DNA from: Eubacterium sp.
Lineage (GTDB): Bacteria > Bacillota > Clostridia > Lachnospirales > Lachnospiraceae
Assembly: GCA_017634555.1 (NCBI GenBank)
Contig: JAGBNF010000011.1
Span: 1 to 64,000, forward strand
Length of the DNA stretch: 64,000 bases
Direction: 5' to 3'
The notes beneath the pieces were generated by a model. It did no database searches and was not told the origin of the DNA. It worked only from the letters and a program-made list of their open reading frames with translations. Of this stretch, positions 43,480 to 53,029 are shown piece by piece (position 1 is the stretch's first letter; each line of letters begins with the position of its first letter). Both the position numbers and the translations under genes were made by a program.

Positions 43480-44618
43480 ATAAGATAAGGTATATTGTAC
43501 TATTGATAATGCTTATATCTTTTACGGGCTGCGGAGTAACAAAAGAGACGGTCGTCGCTACAGAACAGAGTACCGGAGCAGATACAGAGGAAAGTATTGA
43601 AACACGGATAGAGAGTGTGGAGGTACTTTCTGCTGAGAAAAATCCTAATAACATATGGGATATCAGATGGCCGTATTATTATTGTCAGGGGGGCGAGAAT
43701 GTTCAGTTTCCAGATTCCGTATCCATGAGTGATGAAGATATGGATATACTGCTTCAGTTTTATAATGAGTATGATAATGATACATATAAGGCGGATAAAG
43801 ATTTCCTATGCTATGTAATAATAGGAGTGATGAGTGGTAATACACATACGGGTAAAATTATCTACATATATGATGAATACCCTGAAGGATTTGAAAGCAT
43901 AGTTGATGTAATAAACAGAATTTGCGGTGGAGATAAAGAGTATCTTACGATGACAGGAAAGATTCAGGAGATAACTCCGGAATACTTTACTGCGCTTACC
44001 GGAATAGATGACAGTAAGGTACATGATGGGACTGTAGAAGAGGTTATAGAACATCTGAATATCAGAAATATTCAGGATATGAAGTGGTACAATAAGAACT
44101 GGACCATAGACGATGTTGTTCAAAACTATTCACTGTGCAGATACCTTCCATACGAGGTAAAGCAGGCGGCAAGTACGGACGCAGGGTGTAAGGAATATGC
44201 CGAAAAGCTGGCAGAGGAACTGGGGGCAGCCGGTAATGTGACTAAGGTATATTCTGAACATAAATCCGGTCATGAATGGTATGAGATACATTATAAGGAT
44301 CAGGCTATCCGGGTATATAGATCTGAACAGGTGGCAGATGATATCCAAGAAAAAAATGGATTAATAGACAGTTATTATTATAGCCTTACACTTGAGGAAG
44401 ATACGTCGGATTATGGACCTCTTGAAAGCCATCTTCTGTTTGACTTTGTCTATAGTGATGACTCTAAATTTATAATAGCAGTAGAAATCAGTTATGACGA
44501 CAAGAAGGATTATTTCTATGAGGTTGCACAGGCAGCAGAGAGAATTGATACCGGAGAAAATATATCAACCGTGACTGATGCGACTGAAGATAAGGGTGCA
44601 TTGGAAGAAGATGAGTAA
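43476..44618 (+). CDS. lipoprotein, likely front half of a longer protein
   Basis: This 380-aa lipoprotein has lipobox ISFTGC after a short signal peptide, a Thr/Glu linker and a soluble domain. It starts inside the end of the previous gene. Its TAA (44616-44618) is followed in the same frame by ten open codons and then the next gene's reading frame with a TEA-type linker. The two parts read as one two-domain lipoprotein interrupted by a stop. Function is unknown. Confidence 0.7.
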   Translation: MNKIRYIVLLIMLISFTGCGVTKETVVATEQSTGADTEESIETRIESVEVLSAEKNPNNIWDIRWPYYYCQGGENVQFPDSVSMSDEDMDILLQFYNEYDNDTYKADKDFLCYVIIGVMSGNTHTGKIIYIYDEYPEGFESIVDVINRICGGDKEYLTMTGKIQEITPEYFTALTGIDDSKVHDGTVEEVIEHLNIRNIQDMKWYNKNWTIDDVVQNYSLCRYLPYEVKQAASTDAGCKEYAEKLAEELGAAGNVTKVYSEHKSGHEWYEIHYKDQAIRVYRSEQVADDIQEKNGLIDSYYYSLTLEEDTSDYGPLESHLLFDFVYSDDSKFIIAVEISYDDKKDYFYEVAQAAERIDTGENISTVTDATEDKGALEEDE

Positions 44619-44648
44619 AAAGGGGATAAAAATGATTCTTCTGGTGAA

Positions 44649-45497
44649 GTGACTGAGAAGGTTACAGAAGCTGTGACGGAAGCTGCGACAGAAGCTCCGA
44701 AGGAGAACGTCGATTCTGAACTCTATGATTCCTTCAGCAATAATGAAGCAAAGGTCTTATATAGAGGCGGTGAGGGAATCAGAACGGCAACCTTGTTTCC
44801 ACTTGGACAGGCTCTTGAAGAAGGGCAGTCATACACCATTAATCAGATTGTGTTTCTGTTAAAAAACTTACCAAGTATACCGGATACATTTGAGCCGGAC
44901 ATAAAATATGAGAGGATCGATTGCGGTCAGGACGGTGTGCAGGAGCTTCTGGTGGATATGATATCCGGAAGTTCTGAAATGTATATGATAATAAAAGATA
45001 TAGATGGTGAGCTGGTTCTATGTTATGCGGAGGAATTTACAAATTCAAAAGATGCTTCACCTCATTATATAGAGTATAAGCTGAATCCTGATTGTACCAC
45101 CAGCCGGATTATGTCTGAAGGTAAGGTGGATATGACAGAGTATGCCATTATCGACGGAAATGGTGATTACCATCTTTATTATGGGTTAAAGAAAACGACC
45201 ACATTTTATACTACCTGCTATGTGAAGAATGGCGATAATTCTATAGAGGTGTCACCGGATGGGCTTGATAGTGAACATATAGTTTTATACGATTATTACT
45301 TCTCGGATGATGAGCATTTTATGTCATATTCGATGATCGATGATAACGGAAATGATATAACAACGGATGCTGACTATGAAGATTCCAATGCAATTAAGAA
45401 GCGCTTTGCAGAATCGGGAGTTAAGACATATTCCAATAAAGAGATAGAAGAAATGCTCAGCGAAAGAGCGAAGGAAATAGGATATCCTGCGAAATAA
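44649..45497 (+). CDS. second half of the split lipoprotein
   Basis: This frame of 282 codons begins with a linker (TEKVTEAVTEAATEAPKEN) and a domain of ~250 residues. It has no signal peptide or lipobox, and the only nearby start is GTG 44649 without a convincing ribosome site. It is in frame with the preceding lipoprotein gene across TAA 44616-44618. Without readthrough, the product would stay in the cytosol or not be made. It may be a broken gene or a readthrough case. Confidence 0.6.
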   Translation: MTEKVTEAVTEAATEAPKENVDSELYDSFSNNEAKVLYRGGEGIRTATLFPLGQALEEGQSYTINQIVFLLKNLPSIPDTFEPDIKYERIDCGQDGVQELLVDMISGSSEMYMIIKDIDGELVLCYAEEFTNSKDASPHYIEYKLNPDCTTSRIMSEGKVDMTEYAIIDGNGDYHLYYGLKKTTTFYTTCYVKNGDNSIEVSPDGLDSEHIVLYDYYFSDDEHFMSYSMIDDNGNDITTDADYEDSNAIKKRFAESGVKTYSNKEIEEMLSERAKEIGYPAK

Positions 45498-45594
45498 GCA
45501 TACATACTTAAGAAAGCTATAGTGCAAAGATGCAGCATTATATGATAAAATTGAAATGTCGGTTCACAATACTAATTTATTTGGGGGAAAAGAT

Positions 45595-46260
45595 ATGAAA
45601 AAGATTTTGATTTTAGAGGATGAGGAAGGAATCAGAGACGAGCTGGTGATACTTCTTTCAACCTCGGGATATAATGCTGAAGCACTTACTTCTTTTGATA
45701 ATTCAGTGGAGGATATTCTGAAGGCGGCTCCGGATATGGTGCTTCTTGATATCAATCTTCCGGTTAAGAACGGTAAGGACATTCTGCGTGAACTGCGTGC
45801 AAAGTCCGATGTTCCGGTAATAATGGTTACCAGCAGTGATGCTGAGAGAGATGAGCTTATATCCATCGGATATGGTGCGGATGATTATGTTACAAAGCCG
45901 TATAATCCGACACTGCTCCTGCTCAGAATGGGAAATATATTCAAGCGTCTTGGCGGTTCTCAGGATATTGCCGAATATGGTGATGTAAGTATCGACTTCA
46001 GAAGAAGCATGATAATAGCAAAGGACGGAAGCGAGACTGTACTTTCAAAGAATGAGATGCTTATACTTTCATTCCTTTATAACAATAAGGGACAGATAGT
46101 GAGCCGTGACGATCTTATGACGGATCTCTGGAATAACAGTGAATATCTGAATGATAATGCGCTTACTGTAAACATCAGCAGACTTCGCAGCAAGCTTGCG
46201 GATGCGGGAATGGAAAATGCAATCGAGACCCGTAAGGGACAGGGGTATATCTTATTATGA
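45595..46260 (+). CDS. OmpR/PhoB-type response regulator, BceR-like
   Basis: This 221-aa protein has a receiver domain (ILILEDEEGI, phosphoacceptor in MVLLDINLP, switch in VTSSD, Lys in VTKPYNP) and a winged-helix output domain (VLSKNEMLILSFLYNNKGQIV). ATG 45595 follows GGGGGAAAAG; the frame is open from 45556. It overlaps the kinase gene (ATGA) and is followed by a BceAB-type transporter whose promoter region carries a perfect BceR box. Confidence 0.92.
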   Translation: MKKILILEDEEGIRDELVILLSTSGYNAEALTSFDNSVEDILKAAPDMVLLDINLPVKNGKDILRELRAKSDVPVIMVTSSDAERDELISIGYGADDYVTKPYNPTLLLLRMGNIFKRLGGSQDIAEYGDVSIDFRRSMIIAKDGSETVLSKNEMLILSFLYNNKGQIVSRDDLMTDLWNNSEYLNDNALTVNISRLRSKLADAGMENAIETRKGQGYILL

Positions 46261-47333
46261 CATTTAAAAGGTATCTTAAGGACAAAACCGTAGAGCTTCT
46301 GGTTTCTTTTGTGGCATGCCTTATTATTGTGTGGCTGCTTGTGGTGTTCAGGCTGAATGCGGTTGCGGTAGTCATGATTGCGGGACTCTATGCGCTGTCA
46401 GGAATAATCTGCCTTCTGCATGATTACAACAGGAGAAAGGATTTCTATAATAATCTGACAAAGAATACAGAGCTCCTGGATAAGGCATATCTCGTACTTG
46501 AAACTATGGATGAGCCGGATTTTATAGAGGGCAAGATCATATATGATGCACTTTATGAGATTGATAAATCCATGGCTGAAAATGTAGCCGTATATCAGAA
46601 GCAGGGAAGTGACTTTTCTGAATATATAGAAATGTGGATCCATGAGGTAAAGCTTCCTCTTTCGGCCATCAGCCTTAAGCTTCATAACCTTGTCAGCGCC
46701 GAAACAGCGGATGAAGGTGCATTGGATACAAGGATCGATGAATATAGGAAGCTGCTTACGGAAACAAGAAGAGTTGAGTCTTATATCAATCAGGTTCTTT
46801 ATTATGTAAGATCCGGAAATGCGGAGCGGGACTACCACATTTCCAAGATAAGCCTTGCTGATCTGATCCACGAAACAGCTATGACATACAGGGAGAATCT
46901 TCAGGACAACGACATTAATTTCATGATCGAAACCGGAGACCTGGATATAAAAGCAACGGAAGTAAATACCGACCAGAAATGGATGGTCTTCATAATGGGA
47001 CAGCTGATCGCCAACTGTATAAAGTATAAGCGTGAAGGTGTTGAACCTTATGTGAAGATCATTACCGAGAAGAGCGGATCGGGAGAACTGGTCAGTATCG
47101 CTGTTGAGGATAATGGTATAGGAATCCCTGCAGAAGATCTGAAAAGAGTATTTGAAAAATCCTTTACAGGCCATAATGGTCAGACCAGAACCCGCTCAAC
47201 GGGAATGGGACTCTACATAGTAAAAGAGTTATGCGGTAAGCTGGGACATGATGTGAAGATTGAATCCGAACAGGGCAGCTGGACCAGAGTAACCATAGGA
47301 ATAAAAAATAATGAATATTACGGGGTTGTATGA
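46257..47333 (+). CDS. intramembrane-sensing histidine kinase, BceS-like
   Basis: This 358-aa kinase has two closely spaced N-terminal membrane helices with almost no outside loop (~12-55), as in BceS-type kinases that sense through the transporter. The phosphoacceptor His is in MWIHEVKLPLSA. The ATPase domain has GQLIANCIKY, VEDNGIGIP and STGMGLYIVKELC. It overlaps the regulator gene and precedes the transporter genes. In homologous systems BceAB flux activates this kinase on exposure to cell-wall-targeting peptides. Confidence 0.92.
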   Translation: MTFKRYLKDKTVELLVSFVACLIIVWLLVVFRLNAVAVVMIAGLYALSGIICLLHDYNRRKDFYNNLTKNTELLDKAYLVLETMDEPDFIEGKIIYDALYEIDKSMAENVAVYQKQGSDFSEYIEMWIHEVKLPLSAISLKLHNLVSAETADEGALDTRIDEYRKLLTETRRVESYINQVLYYVRSGNAERDYHISKISLADLIHETAMTYRENLQDNDINFMIETGDLDIKATEVNTDQKWMVFIMGQLIANCIKYKREGVEPYVKIITEKSGSGELVSIAVEDNGIGIPAEDLKRVFEKSFTGHNGQTRTRSTGMGLYIVKELCGKLGHDVKIESEQGSWTRVTIGIKNNEYYGVV

Positions 47334-47347
47334 TCCCGGAGCCAATA

Positions 47348-47361
47348 TTACAATTTTGTAA
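47348..47361. promoter_or_regulatory. BceR-type binding site
   Basis: TTACA-ATTT-TGTAA exactly fits the published TNACA-N4-TGTAA inverted repeat bound by BceR-like regulators. It lies 148 bp before the transporter ATPase gene and just past the kinase gene, where BceR sites control bceAB. The interval up to 47509 contains no gene. Confidence 0.85.
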
Positions 47362-47509
47362 TGTTAAGTAATATTAGAAATACGACATCCTCTTTCTTAG
47401 GGTTTATTATAGTCATTGTCAAGGAAATGTACTTTGACTCTAAACCATAAGTAAAGAGGAGTTTTTTGACAGCGGATAAGGATGCAGGAACTCCGGAAAG
47501 GAATTATAA

Positions 47510-48277
47510 ATGAGTGAGATACTGAAAATTGATAGCATCGAGAAATATTACGGCAGCAAATCTTCACTTACAAAAGCACTCGATAATGTTTCATTCGTAG
47601 TAGAGGAGGGAGAGTATGTGGCTATAATGGGAGCCAGCGGAAGCGGAAAGACAACGCTTCTTAACTGCATTTCCACTATAGACAGAGTTACATCCGGTCA
47701 TATATATGTAGCGGGAGAGGATATTACCAAGCTTAAGGGAAATAACCTTAACCGATTCAGACGCGAGGAGCTGGGATTTGTATTTCAGGATTTCAATCTT
47801 CTGGATACCATGACAGCTTATGAAAATATTGCGCTGGCGCTTTCAATTCAGGGTAAGGATGCCAAGGTGATCGATGAGAAGATCCGCAGCATGGCTTCAC
47901 AGCTCGGAATTGATGAGGTGCTGAACAAGTATCCTTATCAAATGAGTGGAGGCCAGAAGCAGAGGGTTGCTGCTGCACGTGCCATCATCACAGAGCCGAA
48001 ACTGGTTCTTGCAGATGAGCCTACAGGAGCACTTGATTCCAAGTCAAGCAAGATGCTTCTTGAGAGCTTCAAGTATCTGAACGAGAGTATTCCGGCAACA
48101 ATCCTGATGGTTACACATGATGCATTTACAGCTTCATATTCAAAGAGAGTTATCTTCATCAAGGACGGAAAGATATTCAATGAGATAATCAGAGGCGGAC
48201 GTAACAGAAAAGAATTCTTCAATGAGATAATCGATGTTATATCTCTCTTAGGAGGTGACGCAGGCGATGCTCTTTAA
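47510..48277 (+). CDS. BceA-like ABC ATPase
   Basis: This 255-aa ATPase of the MacB/BceA group has Walker A GASGSGKTT, Q loop VFQDFNLLD, signature QMSGGQKQRVAA and Walker B LVLADEPTGALDSKSS. It overlaps the permease gene by eleven bases. With the permease it should form a resistance transporter and co-sensor for peptide antibiotics such as bacitracin-like or lantibiotic compounds; the exact drug cannot be read from sequence. Confidence 0.94.
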   Translation: MSEILKIDSIEKYYGSKSSLTKALDNVSFVVEEGEYVAIMGASGSGKTTLLNCISTIDRVTSGHIYVAGEDITKLKGNNLNRFRREELGFVFQDFNLLDTMTAYENIALALSIQGKDAKVIDEKIRSMASQLGIDEVLNKYPYQMSGGQKQRVAAARAIITEPKLVLADEPTGALDSKSSKMLLESFKYLNESIPATILMVTHDAFTASYSKRVIFIKDGKIFNEIIRGGRNRKEFFNEIIDVISLLGGDAGDAL

Positions 48278-50288
48278 ACTTGCATTAAAAAATATAAAGA
48301 AGAGTGTGAAGGATTATTCCATATATTTCTTTACCCTTGTAATAGGCGTTATCGTATTCTACGTTTTCAATGCACTTGAAACTCAGACAGCGATGTTAAA
48401 TGTAGCCGATTCCACCAGAAGTGTTATAGAGCTTCTGAACATATTCCTCAGTGGTGTCAGCGTGTTCGTAGCTATAATACTTGGTGCACTGATCATATAT
48501 GCCGGAAACTTTCTGATCAAGAGAAGAAAGAAGGAATTCGGTGTGTATCTTACACTCGGTATGAGCAAGAGGAGAATGTCAACAATACTTCTTACTGAGA
48601 CGATCATTATCGGAATCCTCTCACTTGTTATCGGACTGATTGTAGGAACTGCATTATCACAGTTCATGAGTGTTGCGGTTGCAAATATCTTTGAAGCGGA
48701 TATGACAAGCTTTACATTTGTCTTCTCTGCAAAGGCTGCAATCAAGACATGTGTTTATTTTGGAATAATGTATCTGATCGTAATGATATTCAATACGGTG
48801 TCTATCGGAAAATGTAAGCTTATCGATCTTCTGCATGGATCAAAGAAGGAAGAAAAGCTGAAGCTCAGAAATCCTATCGTATGTCTGATCATCTTTATCA
48901 TTGCGGCAGTTGCACTGGCTATAGATTATTATTGTGTAACAGTTAAGCTGAATGATTTTCAGTCACCTAAGGTACTTATAGTAATCCTTGTGGTAGGTGC
49001 TGTATCAACCTTCCTTGTTTTCTGGTCTGTATCAGGAAGCATACTGACAATCGTAACAAAGATGAAGGGCCTTTATTTCAAGCGCCTCAACAGCTTTGTA
49101 CTCAGACAGTTCAGCAGCAAGGCAAATACTATGGTAATGTCAATGTCGGTTATATGCCTTATGCTTTTCCTTACCATAGTTCTTCTCGGAAGCTCTATAA
49201 GTCTGACAAGATCGCTTAACAGCAATCTGAGAAAGCTTGTACCATGCGAGTTCCAGGTTAAGTATTTTTATGAAGAGGAAACAAAGAGTATAACCGATGC
49301 GCTTACTGAGAAAGGGTTTGACTTAAGTAAATTAGATAATACGGAGAGCGTTAAGTTTTATGAGTTCAATGATCTTACAATGGCTGACACAATTGGAGAG
49401 TATCTTACTCCTGCTCTTAACCATTATACCTTTGTTACGATGGATAGTACTGAAACTTTAGTTTCTCTTACAGATTATAACAAGATAGCAAGAATCTTCG
49501 GAGCAGAGGAGCTTAAGCTCGCAGAAGATGAGTATGCGATGGTAGGTGATCTTTCTGTAGTAGTGGCAGCAAGAACAAATGCGATAAAGGCCGGACACAG
49601 CTTTACATTTAACGGACATACACTTACACCGGGATATCTCGATTGTAAGCAGGGCGCAATCATGATGAGCATGAATAAATGTAATGAAGGTGTTGTGGTT
49701 GTAAATGATGAGGTTCTTGAAGGATTAGCATCATCCTGGCAGGTGCTTTATGCAGATTATTCCTGTGTGGGTAATGATGATATCGAAAGTACCGAGAACT
49801 ATGTAAATGATTTCTTCAAGGATGACAGTTTAAGTGATGAAGGCCTCTTCTATGCGACAAGAAGCATTATGAAATCTGATTCCATAGGAATCGGAGCGCT
49901 GGCTACATTTATCAGTCTGTATGTGGGAATCATCTTCCTTATTGCAAGTGCAGCTATCCTTTCACTTAAGGAGCTTTCAGAAAGTGCTGACAATGTGGAG
50001 AGATATTCGGTACTCAGAAGAATCGGTACAGATGAGAAGATGATAAATAAGGCACTGTTCAGTCAGATCGGAATGTTCTTTGCCTTCCCTATGGTGCTTG
50101 CCATAATACATTCAATATTCGGACTTAAGTCTACAAATATGATCTTTGAAGTATTCGGTTCGGAAGGACTTGGATTATCTATAGCAATCACTGCACTTAT
50201 TATTGTTCTGATATATGGAGGTTATTTCCTTCTTACATACTTTACAAGTAAGAGGATCATCGCAGATTATACTTACAGACAGCAGTAA
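48267..50288 (+). CDS. BceB-like FtsX-domain permease
   Basis: This 673-aa permease begins with LKNIKKSVKDYSIYF, the typical BceB N-terminus. It has about ten membrane helices in two FtsX blocks and a large extracytoplasmic domain (~315-520) between them. ATG 48267 is chosen because GGAGGTG precedes it at 48251. The large domain binds the antibiotic in homologues. Ends at a strong terminator. Confidence 0.92.
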   Translation: MLFKLALKNIKKSVKDYSIYFFTLVIGVIVFYVFNALETQTAMLNVADSTRSVIELLNIFLSGVSVFVAIILGALIIYAGNFLIKRRKKEFGVYLTLGMSKRRMSTILLTETIIIGILSLVIGLIVGTALSQFMSVAVANIFEADMTSFTFVFSAKAAIKTCVYFGIMYLIVMIFNTVSIGKCKLIDLLHGSKKEEKLKLRNPIVCLIIFIIAAVALAIDYYCVTVKLNDFQSPKVLIVILVVGAVSTFLVFWSVSGSILTIVTKMKGLYFKRLNSFVLRQFSSKANTMVMSMSVICLMLFLTIVLLGSSISLTRSLNSNLRKLVPCEFQVKYFYEEETKSITDALTEKGFDLSKLDNTESVKFYEFNDLTMADTIGEYLTPALNHYTFVTMDSTETLVSLTDYNKIARIFGAEELKLAEDEYAMVGDLSVVVAARTNAIKAGHSFTFNGHTLTPGYLDCKQGAIMMSMNKCNEGVVVVNDEVLEGLASSWQVLYADYSCVGNDDIESTENYVNDFFKDDSLSDEGLFYATRSIMKSDSIGIGALATFISLYVGIIFLIASAAILSLKELSESADNVERYSVLRRIGTDEKMINKALFSQIGMFFAFPMVLAIIHSIFGLKSTNMIFEVFGSEGLGLSIAITALIIVLIYGGYFLLTYFTSKRIIADYTYRQQ

Positions 50289-50320
50289 TTACGGAATGGA
50301 TAACCAAATAATATAACAAA

Positions 50321-50348
50321 AACCGGCCCACTCGGGCCGGTTCCTTTT
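50321..50348 (+). terminator. Rho-independent terminator
   Basis: AACCGGCCC (50321-50329) and GGGCCGGTT (50334-50342) pair perfectly, with CCTTTT after. It lies between the permease and the convergent gene. Confidence 0.92.
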
Positions 50349-51072
50349 ATCTCATCCACCACGTTTTTCCTGTAAATCCCATTTGTATTCGGCGATATAT
50401 TACATAGAGAACGAATGCATATATTGCTGCTGCGACTACGAAAACAAACCAGGTTCTGGATTTCTTGTCTGCTTTTGGTTTAACTGATTCCTCTGCGGAC
50501 TGACGATGATTTTCCGAAGGGTCACTTACCTTGTAAACAACATCAATCTTGGTATTTGCCTTGATCTCATTGAGAGAATCATATTCTCCGTGGTACTTCT
50601 TTCCTTCTGCCTCGAATTCATAGGTTGCCGTAAAGACCTTTTCGGTTGAGGTTACTGTAACACCTCCGCCGCCCTGGGTTACCTGTTTTCTGGAGGTTGT
50701 AACTTCCTTAACATAGCCTTCGGTAACCAGAGTTGCGTTCTCATCAGGTGTAGAAGCCTGTTTCAATGTTTTAAAAAATAATGGGATCATAACAACGGCA
50801 TAGATTACAATTAATCCGATCAAAAATATGGATCGTGCGTTAAATGATACATTTCTTGAACTTGTTTTTATTTTTACACTGCGATCAAAGTTATTAACCT
50901 TGTTAGTTGTGTATGTGTATGGATCATCGTCATCGAGATGACTCTTGGCATAAAGGTCGTCATAGGTGTGATCGAAGGATTCATGCGAAGGTCTGTATGT
51001 GTTATTATTGCCATAATTGTTATTGAAATTATTATTTCTGTTATTGTCGTTATTGTCATTTTTAAGCTGCAT
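50347..51072 (-). CDS. DUF3592-like membrane protein with Asn-rich start
   Basis: This is a 241-aa protein. Residues ~4-27 are mostly Asn (NNRNNNFNNNYGNNNTY), an unstructured cytosolic tail. Membrane helices lie near 83-105 and 210-230, with a DUF3592-type extracytoplasmic domain between (GYVKEVTTSRKQV, later FEAEGKKYHGEYDSL). It begins 10 bp after the importer ATPase gene ends, on the same strand. No function can be assigned. Confidence 0.65.
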   Translation of the reverse strand: MQLKNDNNDNNRNNNFNNNYGNNNTYRPSHESFDHTYDDLYAKSHLDDDDPYTYTTNKVNNFDRSVKIKTSSRNVSFNARSIFLIGLIVIYAVVMIPLFFKTLKQASTPDENATLVTEGYVKEVTTSRKQVTQGGGGVTVTSTEKVFTATYEFEAEGKKYHGEYDSLNEIKANTKIDVVYKVSDPSENHRQSAEESVKPKADKKSRTWFVFVVAAAIYAFVLYVIYRRIQMGFTGKTWWMR

Positions 51073-51082
51073 TATGTTTCCC

Positions 51083-51925
51083 CTAAAGCTGTTTTATATT
51101 ATTCCAAATTTCCTCGTAGTATGATACTACATCGACACCGTAAATGTCATTAAGAATTTCTTTGGTAAGGGCTTCCCGTGAAGGTCCTTTTTTTATGATA
51201 TTTCCATCCTTCATAAGCAGGATGTTATCTGTGAGAGTTGCGGCTGTCCCGATGTCGTGGAATACGGAAATTACAGTATTCGGATAAGACACACCGTTTA
51301 TTTCGGTCTGCCGTGATGCCCAGTCTCTGAGATAGGAAATAAGCTCGACATGATATTTCAGATCGAGATGATTGGTAGGTTCATCAAGCAGTATTATTGG
51401 TGTTTCCTGTGCTATGGTCCTTGCAAGCATGACACGCTGGAGCTGTCCTCCCGACAGTTCAGAAAGCTGCTTCTTCCTGATGCCGCTTAGACCTGTGGCT
51501 TCAATGGCGTTTTCTGTTATTTCTTTATCATGCTTTGAGCTTCTGCCCAGCATTTCACCGAGACTGTTTCCCGAGTGAGCATATCTTCCGAGTAATACCG
51601 AGTCATATACGGTATATGAAAAGTAGATGGAAGTGAACTGCGGCATCATTGCTATATAACGGGCAAGCTCTCTCTTGGAGAGAGAAGACAGTTCTTTTTC
51701 CTCTAAGGTATCGGAATTGCTGTTCGGGTTGGCTGCGGTGGAGAGCCGCACATTTCCTGTGTAGGGAAGAATTCCTGCGAGGACACGGAGCAGGGTAGTC
51801 TTTCCTGAGCCGTTAGGGCCGAGTATTCCCCAGATGCCTCCATCCGTAAAGCTTACGGAGATGTCGTTAAGTATGAAGTTGTTCTTTTCGTATCCGGCGG
51901 ATACCTTGTCTAAACGTATATTCAT
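51083..51925 (-). CDS. ABC importer ATPase, FecE/BtuD type
   Basis: This 280-aa ATPase has Walker A GPNGSGKTT, Q loop MPQF, signature QLSELSGGQLQRVML and Walker B IILLDEPTNHLD. It is the energy subunit of a siderophore/cobalamin-type importer with the two genes upstream on the same strand. Cobalamin is preferred as substrate because a B12-dependent methionine synthase unit begins just past the binding-protein gene, but ferric siderophores cannot be excluded. Confidence 0.9.
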   Translation of the reverse strand: MNIRLDKVSAGYEKNNFILNDISVSFTDGGIWGILGPNGSGKTTLLRVLAGILPYTGNVRLSTAANPNSNSDTLEEKELSSLSKRELARYIAMMPQFTSIYFSYTVYDSVLLGRYAHSGNSLGEMLGRSSKHDKEITENAIEATGLSGIRKKQLSELSGGQLQRVMLARTIAQETPIILLDEPTNHLDLKYHVELISYLRDWASRQTEINGVSYPNTVISVFHDIGTAATLTDNILLMKDGNIIKKGPSREALTKEILNDIYGVDVVSYYEEIWNNIKQL

Positions 51926-51965
51926 AGCTCAGTGTCTCCATATGGATTTCATGGTGTCAGGGGTA

Positions 51966-52991
51966 TCAGTTCTCGGCGGCAGCGTTGTCACGTTTCCTGA
52001 AGAACAGGATTATGAAGAACGGTGCTCCGAGCAAAGCGGTCACGGCGCCTACAGGAATCTCTCGCGGTGAGAGGATTGTTCTTGCTATAAGATCCATGAC
52101 TGACATGAATGCACCTCCGTAGAGGAAGCTCATCGGGATCACTACCTTGTGTCGTGAACCGAAGATCCTGCGTACACTGTGTGGAGCAACAAGATCGATA
52201 AAGCCGATGGTTCCGGTGAAGGCAACCGACACGCCTGTAAGAAGTGCGGTAAGCATTATGAGAAGGATCTTATGATGCCTTGTGTTGACGCCCATTGACA
52301 TGGCCTGGTCATCGCCGAAGGTCATGATATCCAGCTCTCTTGAGAAGAGCATCAGGATAAATGTGATTATAAGGCATAACGGGATTAAGATCTTCACATG
52401 TATCCAGTTCCTTGCTGAGAAGGAGCCCATCATCCAGAAATATATCTGCTGTGAATGATCAGGGAATAGTGCCGCAAGAAGCGTCAGCATGGCACTTACG
52501 AAAAGCGATATTACCATTCCTATAAGGATGATCGTATAGCTGTGAATGTTGCGGTCAATCCTGCTCGAGAAGACCAATACGAAAAATACTGTTAAGAGCG
52601 CAAAAACAAAACCTGTTGCGGGAAGCAGGATACTTCTGAGTGTAAAGGATTGAATTCCGGATATGATAATGATCGCGGCTCCTATGGCAGAACCGGATGA
52701 GACGCCCATCGTGTAGGATGAGGCAAGTGGATTCTGGAGTAGTGACTGCATGACAGCACCACTGACCGATAATGCTCCTCCGACAAAGAATGCCACAAGG
52801 GCTCTCGGTACACGTATACTCCAGTAAATGGATACAGTCATCGGATCGACACTTTCCGGAAGACTGCGGCCGAAAAGTTTATGCATAGTAATATAAAGTG
52901 CATCAGGGAGCGACACGTAGACGCTCCCTATATTTATGCACAGTATAAGAATAGTTATACAAATGATTAAAGACAGAATATATTTTTTCAT
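51966..52991 (-). CDS. ABC importer permease, FecCD/BtuC type
   Basis: This 341-aa permease has about ten helices and FecCD hallmarks SIRVPRALVAFFVGGALSVSG, GVSSGSAIGAA and FIDLVAPHSVRRIFGSRH. It lies between the binding protein and the ATPase in one operon (spacings 38 and 40 bp). It moves the ligand across the inner membrane. Confidence 0.93.
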   Translation of the reverse strand: MKKYILSLIICITILILCINIGSVYVSLPDALYITMHKLFGRSLPESVDPMTVSIYWSIRVPRALVAFFVGGALSVSGAVMQSLLQNPLASSYTMGVSSGSAIGAAIIIISGIQSFTLRSILLPATGFVFALLTVFFVLVFSSRIDRNIHSYTIILIGMVISLFVSAMLTLLAALFPDHSQQIYFWMMGSFSARNWIHVKILIPLCLIITFILMLFSRELDIMTFGDDQAMSMGVNTRHHKILLIMLTALLTGVSVAFTGTIGFIDLVAPHSVRRIFGSRHKVVIPMSFLYGGAFMSVMDLIARTILSPREIPVGAVTALLGAPFFIILFFRKRDNAAAEN

Positions 52992-53029
52992 ATTGATCCT
53001 TATACTAATCTTTAATCAGAAGCTGATGC

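Noticed and set aside
46398-47174. 258-codon open frame on the minus strand
   Set aside because: It lies entirely under the histidine kinase gene, whose motifs are complete.
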